This document shows positions 29,801 to 40,837 of a stretch of DNA of 64,000 nt, piece by piece. Positions within the stretch are counted from its first letter, which is position 1; each line of letters opens with the position of its first letter. Source of the DNA: Zopfochytrium polystomum (lineage: Eukaryota > Chytridiomycota > Chytridiomycetes > Chytridiales > Chytridiaceae); the NCBI GenBank assembly GCA_025765615.1, contig JAIVFJ010000070.1, positions 62,001 to 126,000 of the forward strand, written 5' to 3'. The position numbers and the translations under genes are program-made. Under the pieces are notes generated by a model. The model was not told where the DNA came from and did not search any database. It saw only the letters and a list, made by a program, of their open reading frames with translations.

Positions 29801-30345
29801 GGTCAGTGGGCCAAATGGTGCCGGGGTGTTGGGGACGGGCCCACCAGGCCTGGTGTCTATGGGCGCCAGTTCTGTGGCCTACGGGGCCGGTGGTTTTGTG
29901 CCAGACCTCTGGGCGAAAGGTAAGATTATTTCGAGAGCACTCAATCTCAACGGATGCATTCTAATGTGCATTCCTTGCAAAAGGCAACTTATTTGGAAGA
30001 CCAGGGGCCGCCTTTCATGGTCCGAAAGGAGCGTTGGCCGCTGGTCTCTTTGACTCGCCGTTCGATTCACTTCGTGCTGGGTTGCAAGGCGGTGGATCGT
30101 CCTCAACGGTTGCCCCTCTGAGTGGAACCCTCGACAACCCTTCAGCTAGCAGCACTCGACCGCACAAGGTCGCACCATCCTCGTCGGCCGGAACATCAAC
30201 GGCGCAGACACTGTCTGTGTGGGGAACTCGGCCTGCTGCACCTGGAGTTGTCGTCGCTGGACTTGCGAGTGTAAATGACAGTGAACGACTGGATGGATCC
30301 CGTCGTGGGAGGTCGTTGCCTGTGCCTCCTGAAGCAGAGCATTGA
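26867..30345 (+). CDS. Multi-pass membrane protein with FN3 domain and long coiled coil
   Basis: 1076 residues in five exons: 26867-27438, 27510-27571, 27629-28513, 28570-29919, 29984-30345 (sum 3231 nt, frame intact). Residues 1-190 are Ser/Pro/Glu-rich and probably disordered. About 195-400 holds roughly six hydrophobic segments. About 420-505 is a fibronectin type III domain (PSVPEVRILELDESSVKVNW near the start, GLSPETRYAVRIWAV near the end). About 515-790 is a charged coiled coil with many Glu/Ala/Arg heptads. The C-terminal 280 residues are Ser/Gly-rich with a short exon encoding NLFGRPGAAFHG. This architecture resembles uncharacterised fungal FN3-domain membrane proteins; I know no assigned function. 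It is convergent with the next gene. Confidence 0.85.
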
Positions 30346-30826
30346 GCAGCGCTGGGCACGAAAGGGGGCGTGGAAGTCGGAAGAGGGGGGGCGGAAGGAG
30401 GCGAGAGTGGTTGGCGAAGAAAGCAAAAGCAAGGGATGACGATGATGGCAGACCCAATTTATAAGTATTCGTGTAAGTAAAGGGAAGGGATGGCCACTTG
30501 ATCTCTCATTTTTGTGTCTTCGTATTACATCCGTTGGGACCGAATTGAAGGAATGAGGCCCGTTTCCAACTGAACTGCCCACGCGCTGCTCAGTCCTTTC
30601 GCAAGTGATTTTCTTGGGTTTTTGCGGATTATCACAGAAGTCTCGGCACTGGGTGGCCCTTGTGAATGCAAAAAGTGATCTTCCTCAACGATCTTAAGCT
30701 TTCCTGCCCCAAAACTCAAGCAAGGAAACTCACCAGCGAAAAAAAAAAAAAAAAAAAAAAAAAAAAGCATAGTGCTGCACTTTGGCTTGCCCACTGACAC
30801 ACGTTCTTGTTGTTTGGACCGCTTGA
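30346..30826. other. Convergent 3' intergenic region with poly(A) run
   Basis: Lies between the two stop codons. It contains a run of about 28 A at 30739-30766 (T run on the minus strand, downstream of the CFAP73-like gene). No open frame with a domain. Confidence 0.6.
30739..30766 (+). repeat. Poly(A) homopolymer run
   Basis: About 28 uninterrupted A residues; length may be affected by sequencing. Confidence 0.9.
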
Positions 30827-32120
30827 CTACGAAATATCTTTGGTCGCACCAGACATCTCAGCCGCGAGTGCAGCCTGCTTCCTCTGACGCTCCACCTTTT
30901 CCCGCATAATCGTTTCATCCGCCCTTTGGACGATGGCTTGTTTCAAAATGGAAGTAAGACGTTCTGTCTAATATTTGGCCTTCCCGCCCCCCACATACCT
31001 TCCATATCAATCACTTTCGTTTTGATGAAATCCAGCTTCTCTGCCAGCGCTTTGGCCGAGTTGCCGACAATCACGTCATCCGCAATAGGACCGAGTCCCC
31101 CAGCGTTTCGTTTGGCCCCTAGCACGCCGGTGGGAATGTCCTCGACACTGCCTTGCGCCTCGCCAAGCGCCTCTGCTTGTTGGTTGGTTCGAGCTCCAGT
31201 TGACGATGTTGAGACGGCAGTGGTGTAAACAGATCCGATGCCTCCTCGTGTTCGTGTCAGCACACGACTGTACAGGTTGTTGATGGCAAGCTTCGCTTCT
31301 CCTAAAATCCGCATCTTTTAAAACAGGGGGTGAGGACGCATTTCCATTTTTTCGTGCTCGAATGAATGGGCGCCTACTGACTCGCTCCTTCCCAGAACGG
31401 TCCCTCTCTTCAAGACGCTGCTCCAAGTACGCCGACTCTTGCTTTTGTTTGTCCAGCTTCTTTTGCTGAGTACCGAGCTGGGAGTTGTAGACGAGAATCT
31501 GGTCATTTTTCTCCTTGACGAGATCGGAGAGAAATGCGTTGGCTTTCTCCACGTTGTCTTGGGTTTGCTGCAGCATTGCGATGAGATCCTCGTTTGTTTC
31601 AACAAGCGTTTTGTGGCGCATGAGAATATCGTTGATGTGAAACTCGTTGATGTCGAGGTAGTCCGGCGGCAGGATATCGACGACAGACTGAAGATATTGC
31701 TCATAGATTTTGTATTTTTCTGTATCATACACATGCAAAGAGTCAGCTGCTTTCTTCGACGGAAATCCGGAAAACAAGTGTAACCTCACTAGTCATCTTG
31801 ACAACCAGCTCCGCCTTTGTCGACTCCTCCTTTAAATTCCTCTGCAGCGCCGCCAGTTCCGTCTCCTTTTGGATTCTTAGCCGACTCTCCGTCAACGCCT
31901 TCAGGTTCGCTCGCTGCCGCTTCGCGTCGTTCTCCTTTAGAAATTTTTCAAACTTGGTGACCCGATCTCTTATTTGCTTCTGCTTTGCTCGTAGCTCCTC
32001 CTGCTTCTCGCGGCACTCGTCCATGCGCTTGGCGAATTCAAGCCGTTTCTTTTCGAGGAGCACTTGCACTTGGTGCATCTCTTTTTTTCGTTGAAGGAGG
32101 AGCGTGGACTGCAGTGTCAT
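30827..32120 (-). CDS. CFAP73/CCDC42-like flagellar coiled-coil protein
   Basis: 364 residues in four exons on the minus strand: 32120-31790, 31719-31382, 31314-30999, 30936-30827 (sum 1095 nt, frame intact). The first third matches the DUF4200 domain of CCDC42/CFAP73 proteins: QRKKEMHQVQVLLEKKRLEF, then the diagnostic KFEKFLKENDAKRQRA. The rest is coiled coil. In animals and algae these proteins belong to the modifier-of-inner-arms complex or to sperm flagellum assembly, so the gene implies a motile, flagellated stage. An open frame continues upstream of the ATG to about 32230 without another ATG, so a 5' exon may be missing. It runs head-to-tail with the next minus-strand gene. Confidence 0.85.
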
Positions 32121-32651
32121 TCGGTTCTGAAATAGTGCGCTCAAGGTTCCACTTGCAGTCTCAGGGAGGAGAGGCACGTAAAGCCCCGTTCCCTGTATTC
32201 TAGCAAAGCACGCGGCCCCAAACCATAGTAAAACGGCACGTTATGGATAGAGACTCTGCAAAGCTCCTTGTTTGTCGCTTCAAGTGCACTTACAGTTTTC
32301 CACCCCGTTGCGTGACGAATGTGTCCTCATCTTTTCCGTCGACGGCCGTTAAAGCGTCGGGTTTCGAATGTCGCGCTCCCCCTATTGCATCTGACACCGT
32401 TGACGGTATTGTGGGCGACGACCTTTCCTGCGCATAATGGGCTGGATCGGCTTTCCCTATCAGGCTTGCGACCACGTTCGCTGCCGGCTGCTGGTGCCGC
32501 TGCTTCGCCGTATGTTGTGGCATTGCCGGGGGGGTGTTGATGTTCTTTAAAGGACTACGTTTTTCTCTATTCCTGCTCTGATTCCTGACAATCCTCTGAA
32601 ATGGGATTTCACTCCCAAATTTGCGAAGTAGACTGGGACATCCCCAAACGT
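32121..32651. other. Intergenic spacer between two minus-strand genes
   Basis: Holds the promoter of the CFAP73-like gene and the 3' end of the tail-anchored protein gene. Open frames here are out of frame with either gene and show no domain. Confidence 0.5.
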
Positions 32652-33990
32652 CTATTTTCTTCTCGACGAAAACAAAAAATATATAATGATCGCGATAAGT
32701 GCCGCTGACGATGCAGAAACCGCTATGGCGACACCCAGTGAGATCCTTCGATCTGCTCGCGGTTTCACCGCTGTGCTGGTTGCTTCTTCGAGCCGAACAA
32801 CCTGAAAACAAGAAAAGACGCCAAAAGTAAGTCGTTATGCAGACTAACCCAGTGAAACTCTACATTCGCTGTTTTATTCGCCAATCGTTGTTCGCCTGCC
32901 TCAAGTCTTGCTTGCAGCTGCGCGAGCCGCGTGGTAGCATCCAAGTAGGACTTCTCGACGGTTGAAAGGCGGGTCAGTAGTGAGTTGTTCTGGCGCGAAA
33001 CTGATTTCAAGAGGTCGGCGAGTTGGTGCGAAACGAGGTCGGCTGCCCGAGAAAGGCGAGCGTCGGTAGATGAACTTGGTCCTCCTGCATACGGTTGCGA
33101 GACCGGGTGGCTGCTATCGAGAGTTGGCTTCTCTGAATCGTGCTCGTGGCTGTCAGTCGCGGAAACTTGACCAATTTGAGTCTCGGTGGGGGCTGTGCCT
33201 CCTATTGTGGGTGATGTGCTCAAAATAGGGGATGGAAGTTGGTTGATAGCGCGTTCCAGTTTGGCAGCCAGTCGCGCAAAACGCAAAAGATTCGCAACTG
33301 TAGCACTCGCATCGTTTCTCTGCGGTTTTGGTGGTCCGTCCACAGTTGTAGAAGGCGCTGTAATGAGGGTTGGTTCTAGGTCTTCGCAAGCAGGTCAATC
33401 GACGATTTAAACAAATAAGACCGCTTACCTCGGTTCTGGTGGGATATCTGCATGGTCTGCATGGAATCGAGTTTGAAGTACTTGCTGAGGAGTGCTCTCT
33501 TGACAGCCGAAGATGAGACTCGGAAGAAATGCAGCCCAACCTGAAATGTGGCTGACGCGCTGCCGTCGTTTTCGTCGTCTGCGATGTCCTTGGGCTTCCC
33601 TTTCAGTTTCGTCCATTCCGCTGCTACGAAAGATCCGGGAGCGGTGAAAAAGGCATCAGACACGATCTCGCGGTCGCCATCGCCATTATCGTCATCAGGA
33701 AAAGGAATGGGAGATGCTAGGGCGTCTTTCAGTCTTTGCAAGTTGTCGCGCAATGCCTTCTGGTGCGGGTTCGGTCCAGCGATCGGCTGCTCCTGCTCTT
33801 GAAACTCGCGATCCAGCAGCTGCCAGGACATGGCAGCGCTTCCGCTTCCAAAGCGCAGCAGCACCTTCCGTGAGAAGATCAGCTTCACGCCGTCGCCGTC
33901 GTCCTCGTCCTCGTTATCGTCATCTTCCCCGCTCTGATCTTCAACAACCACAAGCTTGTCGCCAACAGCGAAGACAAACTCCTCAACCAT
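32652..33990 (-). CDS. Tail-anchored coiled-coil protein of unknown function
   Basis: 406 residues in three exons: 33990-33429, 33357-32849, 32801-32652 (sum 1221 nt, frame intact). The N-terminus is acidic with a Glu/Asp-rich patch near residue 20-35. The middle is Ser/Thr-rich. Residues about 290-355 form a coiled coil (SVSRQNNSLLTRLSTVEKSY). The last 30 residues contain one hydrophobic helix (VAIAVSASSAALIAIIIYFL) followed by SSRRK, the layout of a C-tail-anchored membrane protein. I do not recognise the family. It is 98 bp downstream of the methyltransferase gene on the same strand. Confidence 0.7.
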
Positions 33991-34088
33991 TCAGTACTGA
34001 AAGCTTTATTCTGCTTTCGGGAGGAGGAAACACCTGCCTCCCACCTCATCATCATACTCCCCATCTCTTCACTTCAACCCTCGCTCCC

Positions 34089-35154
34089 TCAGCGACGCTT
34101 CGCGACCACGAGGCCCACCGGCCACTGAAGCTTAATGGTCGCTGTCTCATCCGCTACCCCGAGGGCCCCTCGCAACTCGCGCATCGTCTGTTCCAAAGGG
34201 TCCTCCTCACTGCCAACGCGATTGGGGTGGATGTTTCGATAGGCTTTGTACGCGGACCACGTGGTGAGGTACTCTCGAAGATCGGCCAGTGTCAGACTCT
34301 TGTGCATTACAGAAGTAGGATGCTCTTTGGACGGCAGGACGACTCTGGTCGAGGTTTTGTTCGCAGCATGAGATGTAGAATACAACGCATCAATCCATTC
34401 GAGCAAACACAATGCATTACCTCTCCACGTTGCGGAAAGTTTCTGCGGGTGGGACAAACTTGGGATCCGCATAGTAGTCGTCAATGTGGTCTAACCGCCC
34501 GTCGCGGTAGTCTTTCAAGAGAACACGGCGCCAGTTCCAAAGAAGGGCAGTCGCCGCCTCGCTACCAATCACCGTGGCAGAAGAATAGCACCAAAATGCG
34601 AGCGTGCCTCCAGAGCGAAGCACCTTCGCCGCCTCGTTGAAGAAGGCCGGCAGCTCGAACCAGTGGACAGCTTGAGACGACGTGATGAGATCCACCTGCC
34701 CCAGCGACGCAACGTATGGTGCTATTGCTGCGCTGAGATCAGACGAGCTGCCGGCAACGTACGTGACAGAGGAGTGAGGGATGGCAGCTGAGGAGGCGGG
34801 ATGTCATTTGCACTGATCGCGCGACGGAGCAAGAAGGGGAAACAAGAACTACGAACCCTTCCTCATGATTTCGGACGGCTCGACTCCAAGGACGTGCTTG
34901 AAGCCGCAGTAGTCCGCGAGCGGAATGCAGGCCTGACCGGTTCCGCAGGCGACATCGACGGCGACTTTGTCAAGTTGATTGTTGTTGTTGTTGAGGGGGG
35001 GAGGGGCGTCGTCGGTGACGACGGGGACAGCTGCGAGGAGGCTACCGACTCGGTGATACCGCATCACATGGTCGAAGAGGGTCACGTTGTAGGTGGGGCG
35101 ACGGTCGCGGTAGTCGTTGGCGTTGTAGTCGGGCTCTGCGAAGCGGTCCGCCAT
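34089..35154 (-). CDS. TMT1: SAM-dependent methyltransferase, TMT1-like (trans-aconitate methyltransferase family)
   Basis: 306 residues in three exons: 35154-34857, 34787-34421, 34344-34089 (sum 921 nt, frame intact). The N-terminus has the ND.RDRRPTY pattern typical of this family; the SAM-binding glycine motif is VDVACGTGQA. SSQAVHWF (post-motif) and LRSGGTLAFWCY follow, and the C-terminal LTLADLREYLTTWSAYKAY matches the corresponding region of yeast TMT1. Length is close to that of yeast TMT1 (299). The yeast enzyme methylates trans-aconitate and related acids in the cytosol; the substrate here is inferred only from family membership. Confidence 0.85.
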
Positions 35155-35441
35155 GATGATGAGGACGAACGGAATGGATCGGATTGGATCGGATGGGATG
35201 ATTGGATTGGATCGGTTGAGTCGGGTGGGTCAGTCAATCGGGTATTTAAATATTCAGTCAATATGAAGAAGCATCGGGTCATCAATCAGAGCTGATCCGG
35301 CCGGTTAAAGTCGGGAAAAGATGACGGCGGCGGCGGGAAACACCGAGCCGTCTTCGCATGTCGCATGTCGGAAGAGGTGGAACTCGGAATGCAGCCAGCC
35401 ATCCAGCCACGGCACAGCCAGCCAGCCACTCATGAGGAGAA

Positions 35442-35504
35442 GGCAGACAGACACAGAGACAGACAGACAGACAGACACACAGACAGACACACAGACAGAC
35501 AGGC

Positions 35505-35560
<56 letters not shown>
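35442..35560 (+). repeat. (CAGA)n tetranucleotide array 1
   Basis: About 30 units of a GACA/CAGA tetranucleotide with a few interruptions. Frames across it give Cys/Leu/Ser/Val repeats that are not genes. Confidence 0.95.
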
Positions 35561-35918
35561 GCACAACAGCCAGTTCCGCGGGCATCAGCCGTACGAAACC
35601 GACCGCTTGCACCGTCGACGCCTTCTCCGCAAACTCCCCTCCTCCTCGATCCTCCTCCACTCCCTCCCTCGTGTTCCCGGCGGGGGCGACGCCGCCGCCC
35701 GTTGGTGCACGTGCTCGGTGCTCGATCCGGATCTTCCCCCTTACCCCTTTTTTTTCCTCCCTTCGAACTCGCAAAAACCTTCGCGCAGTACCGCCCGAAG
35801 CCCCGAACGCACCCGTTCCGTTCGTTCGGGAGCATCCGAACGGCAGAATACCTGCGTCGCCGCGCTGACATTTTTAGGCAATTTCGAAAAGGCGTGCAGT
35901 TTCGATCGTGTTTACTTT
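35561..35918 (-). pseudogene. Decayed duplicate of the zinc-finger gene 3' end
   Basis: Shares blocks in the same order as 35993-36340, the 3' end of the C2H2 gene: GTCGACGCCTTCTCCGC, a GCACGTGCTCG..CTCGATCC block, GAACTCGCAAAA, AACGCACCCGTT..GTTCGG and GCGTCGCCGCG. Insertions and deletions break the frame, and no second finger can be read. Both copies begin directly after a (CAGA)n array, so the unit duplicated was probably array plus gene end. Confidence 0.65.
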
Positions 35919-35992
35919 GACAGACAGACAGACGGACAGACACACAGACAGACAGAGACAGATAGACAGTTCACATACAGTTGACAGACAGA
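35919..35992 (+). repeat. (CAGA)n tetranucleotide array 2
   Basis: Shorter and more degenerate array between the decayed duplicate and the C2H2 gene stop codon. Confidence 0.9.
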
Positions 35993-36004
35993 CGCTCAAA
36001 ACAC

Positions 36005-38599
36005 TCAACGCCTCGCCTCCGTCGACACGCGGCGTGCGAGCGTCTCGCCGACGACCGCGCCCATCACATCCATCGACGCCTTCTCCGCCAACTCCTCGAC
36101 GACGTCCATGTTCCCGGCGACGCCCTTGAGCACGTGCTCGATCCGAATCTCCCCTTCCTCGCCCTCCTTTTTGAACTCGCAAAACACCCGCGCGTGCCGG
36201 AGCACCGCGTCGATGCGGCCGTACCGCCGGACGCACCCGTCGTTCGGGCATTCGAACGGCCGCAGGTCCCGAGGAAGGTGCGTCGCCGCGTGCCGAATCA
36301 GGTCCTGCTTCCGCAAAAAGGATTTTGTGCACGTGCGGTGGTCGCAGGCGTACGGCCGCGGTCGCATGACGCTGTTCGACGTCGTTTGCTGCGCTGTGGG
36401 GAGCAGAGTCGCGTTCGTCGCCGTCGTTGCGGACGCCACAGAGGCTGGGGACAGCAGCTGGAGCGAAGCGGCGGATGGGGCCTCTGGCATTGATGAGCCT
36501 TTGCCTTTAGCGCGCTTGCGCGGCCGCGAGGGAGGTGGGTCCTGCAGGGTCGGGGGAAAGGGACCCGCCCTTGGAGCTGCCACTGAAGTGCCAAAATCTC
36601 GCCGGAAAAGGGCCAGGGAATCCAGCAACGACATGTGCAGTCGATTTGTTTCATTATCATGAGCGAGTTGCGACGCCTGGTGTCCAAGCCAAGACTCTGC
36701 CAGCGAGGATTCCAATAGTCCCCTCATGGAAGGGGTTTGGTTCGGACTGACCGCTCCAGCGAAATATGTTTCTTCACTGCTTTGGTGGTGCGGAACAACG
36801 CCGGTTGCATTACTCGTGTACGAATCAGTAAGGTGGAGCGCGTCAGTTTCTGCGAGGAGATCAGTTTCCGACAAAAGCTGCGTGAACGACCGGAGCGGAG
36901 AAGGCGATTGAACCAGTGGCGAGGCGTTTCCAATCGAGAGAGGCGAAGGAATGTTGGAGCTCCACGGGCCACTACAGCTATTGTTTTCGATCGGTGACAA
37001 CAGGCTGCTACTCCCTGAGTGAGTTGATAGAAGCGACGGAGTTTGCTGCCGATGGAGAGGAGACGATGGCTCTGACACTGTTTGGCGAGGCCAGAGTCCC
37101 ATTGGAATGTCAAGAAGGAGAGTACCTTCGTCGAAGGGCTTTTGAGGAGACATCCCCAAAGCAGCGAAATTCTCCGAAGTGGGGCTGCTTTGGCCAGAAT
37201 TCCTGTCGTCCTGTGGGCTGGTCAGGCTCATGGACTGCCTGTACTGCTCCGCTCGTTTGCGCAGCAAGAAATCGAGCCCGTCGCGTTGGACCGATGGCGG
37301 CGAGTCAGGGGCAGTCACCTTGAGGGCAGGAATGGAAGAGTGACGGCGAACGGCGGTCGTGGATGGTGACAGCGTCAGGTGTGGTGGATCGAACATACTC
37401 GTGGAGGCGGCACGGGTGTGCGGGTGAAGATAGTTTTGCGCATGCGGGTGCGCCGTTGGTGAGAGGGAGCTTTGGTGGTGGCCACCCATTGCCTCTTGGC
37501 CGTCAAGCGGGTGCCTCCGCCACTTTTCCGTTACGCCACCAAAATGACGAACAGGTGGAACCGAGGAGGCGCCACCGCCGCCGCCGCCGCCGCCTCCGCC
37601 TTTCAACGTTGTGGCTGCTGCCGCCGCTTCAGAGTCGAGGTGAAGCTGGAGCATTTCCAGGAGATCCAACGGCTCAGCATAGAGTTGAGCTTGAGAATCC
37701 AGGTTGTCCGAATCGACGAGGTAGCGTTTCTGTGCGGGAGACGAAGAGAGCACGCTCGAGCTGTGGTTCGAAAGCACGGGCGAGGCAGCCAAAGGAAGCA
37801 ACGGCGATGGCGTCGGAGAGGAAAAGCTGCTGCGTCGTGAATGAGTACGGTAGCTGGCAAAACTAGGCGCTTGAAGTGTGTTCGACGCAACTGCAGTTGG
37901 TAGTACTGCTCCATTCAAGTCGATGCCGTTTGGGGTGGGCAAAAATAAGTCCATGTTCGCAGCTCGCTCCAATCCCACCGTGTTTCCACCATCACCGCTG
38001 CCTCCCAGCGTACTGCCCTTGGCTGCAATGTCACTGCTACCCAGCATGGAATTAAGCAGGGTATGACTGGGAAGGAGGCCCTGCTTCAAGTAGAAGTCTT
38101 GGATGAGGGCGGTATGTTGATCTGACTCGTTTGCGAAACCTAAACCAAACTGGCCGGCTAGCAGACCACTCGACCCGACCCCCGACTCGCTGAAGTGCTG
38201 ATGGATGCCCTGGTGCAGTTGGGGGGTGACGTTTCTTGTGACAGGAAAGCCGCTGGCATTATCAAAATTGCCAGAGATGATGTGGGTCTCCGAGGAAGCG
38301 GTGTCGGTGGGGAGACGGCCAGACAATCCAGATAGCGGCAAAGGCGAGGACCCTTCAGGGCCTGCAGCAACGGCGAGGTGTCTGTGGGCGGCGGTGGTGG
38401 CGTGGAGAGGCGAGCGGGATTCAGCCGCGCTGGACGAAGAAAACAAGGCCGGATGCGGGTGCGCGTGCGGGTGCGCGTGCGAGTATGGCGGCGGCGACTC
38501 GAACGAGGACGGCGCCGAAGAGGACGACGACGACAACGACGAAGAGGACGGGGGCAAGGGGGTTGTGCTCATCATTATCATCATTCCACGTGACAACAC
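36005..38599 (-). CDS. C2H2 zinc-finger protein, probable transcription factor
   Basis: 864 residues, apparently without introns. The first ATG (38597-38599) is used; a second candidate is nine codons later (MSTTPLPP). Most of the protein is low-complexity Ser/Pro/His/Gly-rich, including a ten-glycine run. Near residues 752-774 is a C2H2 finger (C-x4-C-x12-H-x3-H: CDHRTCTKSFLRKQDLIRH), followed by a divergent finger CPNDGCVRRYGRIDAVLRH with the last ligand Cys or His replaced in spacing (H-x4-C). A basic stretch KAKGKGSS-type before the fingers could be a nuclear signal. Fungal regulators often have this layout; the target genes are unknown. The gene 3' end abuts a tetranucleotide array and a decayed copy of itself. 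Confidence 0.8.
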   Translation of the reverse strand: MLSRGMMIMMSTTPLPPSSSSLSSSSSSAPSSFESPPPYSHAHPHAHPHPALFSSSSAAESRSPLHATTAAHRHLAVAAGPEGSSPLPLSGLSGRLPTDTASSETHIISGNFDNASGFPVTRNVTPQLHQGIHQHFSESGVGSSGLLAGQFGLGFANESDQHTALIQDFYLKQGLLPSHTLLNSMLGSSDIAAKGSTLGGSGDGGNTVGLERAANMDLFLPTPNGIDLNGAVLPTAVASNTLQAPSFASYRTHSRRSSFSSPTPSPLLPLAASPVLSNHSSSVLSSSPAQKRYLVDSDNLDSQAQLYAEPLDLLEMLQLHLDSEAAAAATTLKGGGGGGGGGGASSVPPVRHFGGVTEKWRRHPLDGQEAMGGHHQSSLSPTAHPHAQNYLHPHTRAASTSMFDPPHLTLSPSTTAVRRHSSIPALKVTAPDSPPSVQRDGLDFLLRKRAEQYRQSMSLTSPQDDRNSGQSSPTSENFAALGMSPQKPFDEGTLLLDIPMGLWPRQTVSEPSSPLHRQQTPSLLSTHSGSSSLLSPIENNSCSGPWSSNIPSPLSIGNASPLVQSPSPLRSFTQLLSETDLLAETDALHLTDSYTSNATGVVPHHQSSEETYFAGAVSPNQTPSMRGLLESSLAESWLGHQASQLAHDNETNRLHMSLLDSLALFRRDFGTSVAAPRAGPFPPTLQDPPPSRPRKRAKGKGSSMPEAPSAASLQLLSPASVASATTATNATLLPTAQQTTSNSVMRPRPYACDHRTCTKSFLRKQDLIRHAATHLPRDLRPFECPNDGCVRRYGRIDAVLRHARVFCEFKKEGEEGEIRIEHVLKGVAGNMDVVEELAEKASMDVMGAVVGETLARRVSTEARR

Positions 38600-38624
38600 C
38601 TCACAAACAGTTGTCTCGCTTTGT

Positions 38625-38643
38625 TCTCTCTCTCACTCTCTCC

Positions 38644-38690
<47 letters not shown>
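38625..38690 (+). repeat. (CT)n microsatellite upstream of the C2H2 gene
   Basis: CT-rich run with an uninterrupted core of about 20 units; on the minus strand it is a (GA)n tract just upstream of the C2H2 start codon, i.e. in its promoter. Confidence 0.93.
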
Positions 38691-38692
<2 letters not shown>

Positions 38693-39076
38693 CCTTAATC
38701 TTCCCGTCTCCACAGCCATTTTCGCCTCCCTTTCCCCCGCTCGATCATGTGCACCAAACAACAGTTGCTTCCTTTTTCTGGTGAGGAGTTTCCCCGATTT
38801 GGGAACGCAATCGAATCCAGCAGCTGGCCCACCGTCGATCGATCTGGAAGGACCAATGGGTGGAACAAAAGAAAGGAGCAGATGGATCGGGGTTGGTGTT
38901 TGTGGCTCAGATTCAATCTGGCTCATGAGTCCCCAACACAACGCATAGCAAAAAGCGCTTGTGACGCGCTTGTTGGAGAAAAAAAGAAAACATTGAAAAA
39001 ACGTTCAAAGAAATTTGACAAGGCGTGCCCCACAAACAGACACAAATTGAAACCCTTGTCAAGATTCCCTGGATGA

Positions 39077-39475
39077 TGTCAGCATCTGACTGGTTAGCAG
39101 CAAGAGGCACAAGACAGACCCGAACCTATTGTGACTGTCAGTTATCATTCTCACAGGGAGGGCAAGCCACTGCCAATGCAGACCTGGGCGCTGGCTTGTG
39201 CTGTTGACAAATACTCCAAGTATTAAGTGGAACAGAAACCTGGTGTTACAGTTTTCCTCCTCGTCTGCTCAAGCAGATAATATAAGAGGGGTTTTTACCC
39301 TGTGCTGGCCACACTTGCCTAACAACTATTATAGCGTGGATATCATCATTATGCATCAATTATTCATACAGAGTTTTTCTCTTTCTCTCCAAGTTGGGGA
39401 GAAGGACCACCCACAAACACACATCTCCACTTCATTCACTCCTTCCACTCACTCACTCAGAGTAGACTGCTCACA
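39077..39475 (+). repeat. Diverged Copia LTR (solo or orphan), plus orientation
   Basis: About 399 bp colinear with the 419-bp Copia LTR at 16415-16833/25313-25731 but in the opposite orientation, starting TGTCAGCATC and ending GCTCACA. Shared blocks include CTGACTGGTTAGCAGC and the terminal CTCAGAGTAGACTG. It carries many substitutions, so it is older. No matching 5-bp duplication was found (GATGA left, ATTAA right). It might be the 5' LTR of an element whose RNase H relic is at 42931-42990. Confidence 0.8.
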
Positions 39476-40837
39476 ATTAATATTGCCGTCGGCCGCATCA
39501 TCCACAACCCACCGAGCATGAGAAATGGGGAAGCCACCATTTCTCTTACCACTCGCTGCCGCCTCAACGCTGCAGAAACTGCCCATGGATATTACCCATT
39601 GTATTGAGATATAACAAAAATATAGATATCCTCCTCTCTGGTTGCCAATTTGCCATATTCAAGTTTCATGTTTAGTCAGTTGTCTCACTATGCGGGAAGA
39701 ACAGCTCTGCTCATGGACCAACCATCCCACCTGTTTACTCTGCCTAAAGTTTTGCTTTTCTGCTAATCCCTCCCCTCTCAGCTGCCCAGCAAAAGACTGT
39801 CGATATTTGCAGCGTGTCTGTTAGCAGTCTGGTTGCACTGGCTGGAATTGTTTGTGCTATCACAGATCTGTCCTGTTGTCCCTGAGTGTCAGTTCTATCC
39901 CCATGCTCACAAACAAGCAGGACTATCAGCCACTCAACTGCTTATTCGCAAGTGCCTACTTCTCCTTTTGATTTTTATTCTCTTCCCACTTTGACCTTCT
40001 GAAGGAGCAGGTTGCTGTTAGTGTCTGACGCACACTTGAGGCTGAACGGCCAAAGGTGGGAGTGCTGTTGTCACTTGCAGAACCAGTGTTTTACGCTCTA
40101 TGGGTTTTCTTGTGTAGGATTCTGCAGCACATCATTGCACGTTTGAGCACCAGTGACCTCTGCCACAAGCAGAACGGCAACTGAGAACAATAGAACAAAA
40201 GACCTCCTTCTTTAAGCTAAACAGGCTGAGCCACACACATTTCAGCCACAAAGATATCATCATACCAGCAGCAATGAGGAAAGAACGGAAAACATGACTT
40301 TTCCTGAGAAATGGAATGAAAATTTCAGTTTGAGTTCACGGCAATGGATGTCTCTCAGATCCAGGAGGTGCAACTCCACAGCACAAGGAGCCAATCTCCT
40401 CCAGAAATCGATATTGATGTTAGTCAGTATGAAAATACAGGCAGTACCAATCTGACTGGGGTACATCACAGTACTTCCTCCTAAACAGACTTAATGTGAT
40501 TTTCAAGGGCAAAGACCCTTGTGAGGACGACAGGCTGTCAAGCCTGTGACCTCATAAAAGAGTCTATAACACTCTTTCACTGATAATTCTGAGGATTATC
40601 TGCCTGTCTTGAAGTGTGTTACTGTTGAGATTTGAGCCAAGGAAGCCAGCTTCCTACGTCGACAGCAGCCTTGTCGCCGCCGCCGATGCGACTTACACTA
40701 AGTCGGGTAAGCCGAAAAGCCTAATCTGAATCCAATGAAAAAGAGTTAGGTGAAGACGGCGGTGATTCTAGCTTGCTTTCCTAGGCTTCGCCAGCGAGGA
40801 CAATGCGATTAGAATCACACTCAATGGGTTCAGAGAA

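Noticed and set aside
30739..30766. Poly(A) run as the tail of a LINE or processed pseudogene
   Set aside because: No retroposed body or target duplication lies next to it; it sits between two convergent intron-bearing genes.
35282..35943. Cys/Val/Leu/Ser-repeat proteins in several frames
   Set aside because: They are translations of the (CAGA)n arrays; all frames of a tetranucleotide repeat without stops are open.
35442..35992. Regularly spaced repeats resembling a CRISPR array
   Set aside because: The repeat unit is 4 bp with no unique spacers, and the genome is eukaryotic.
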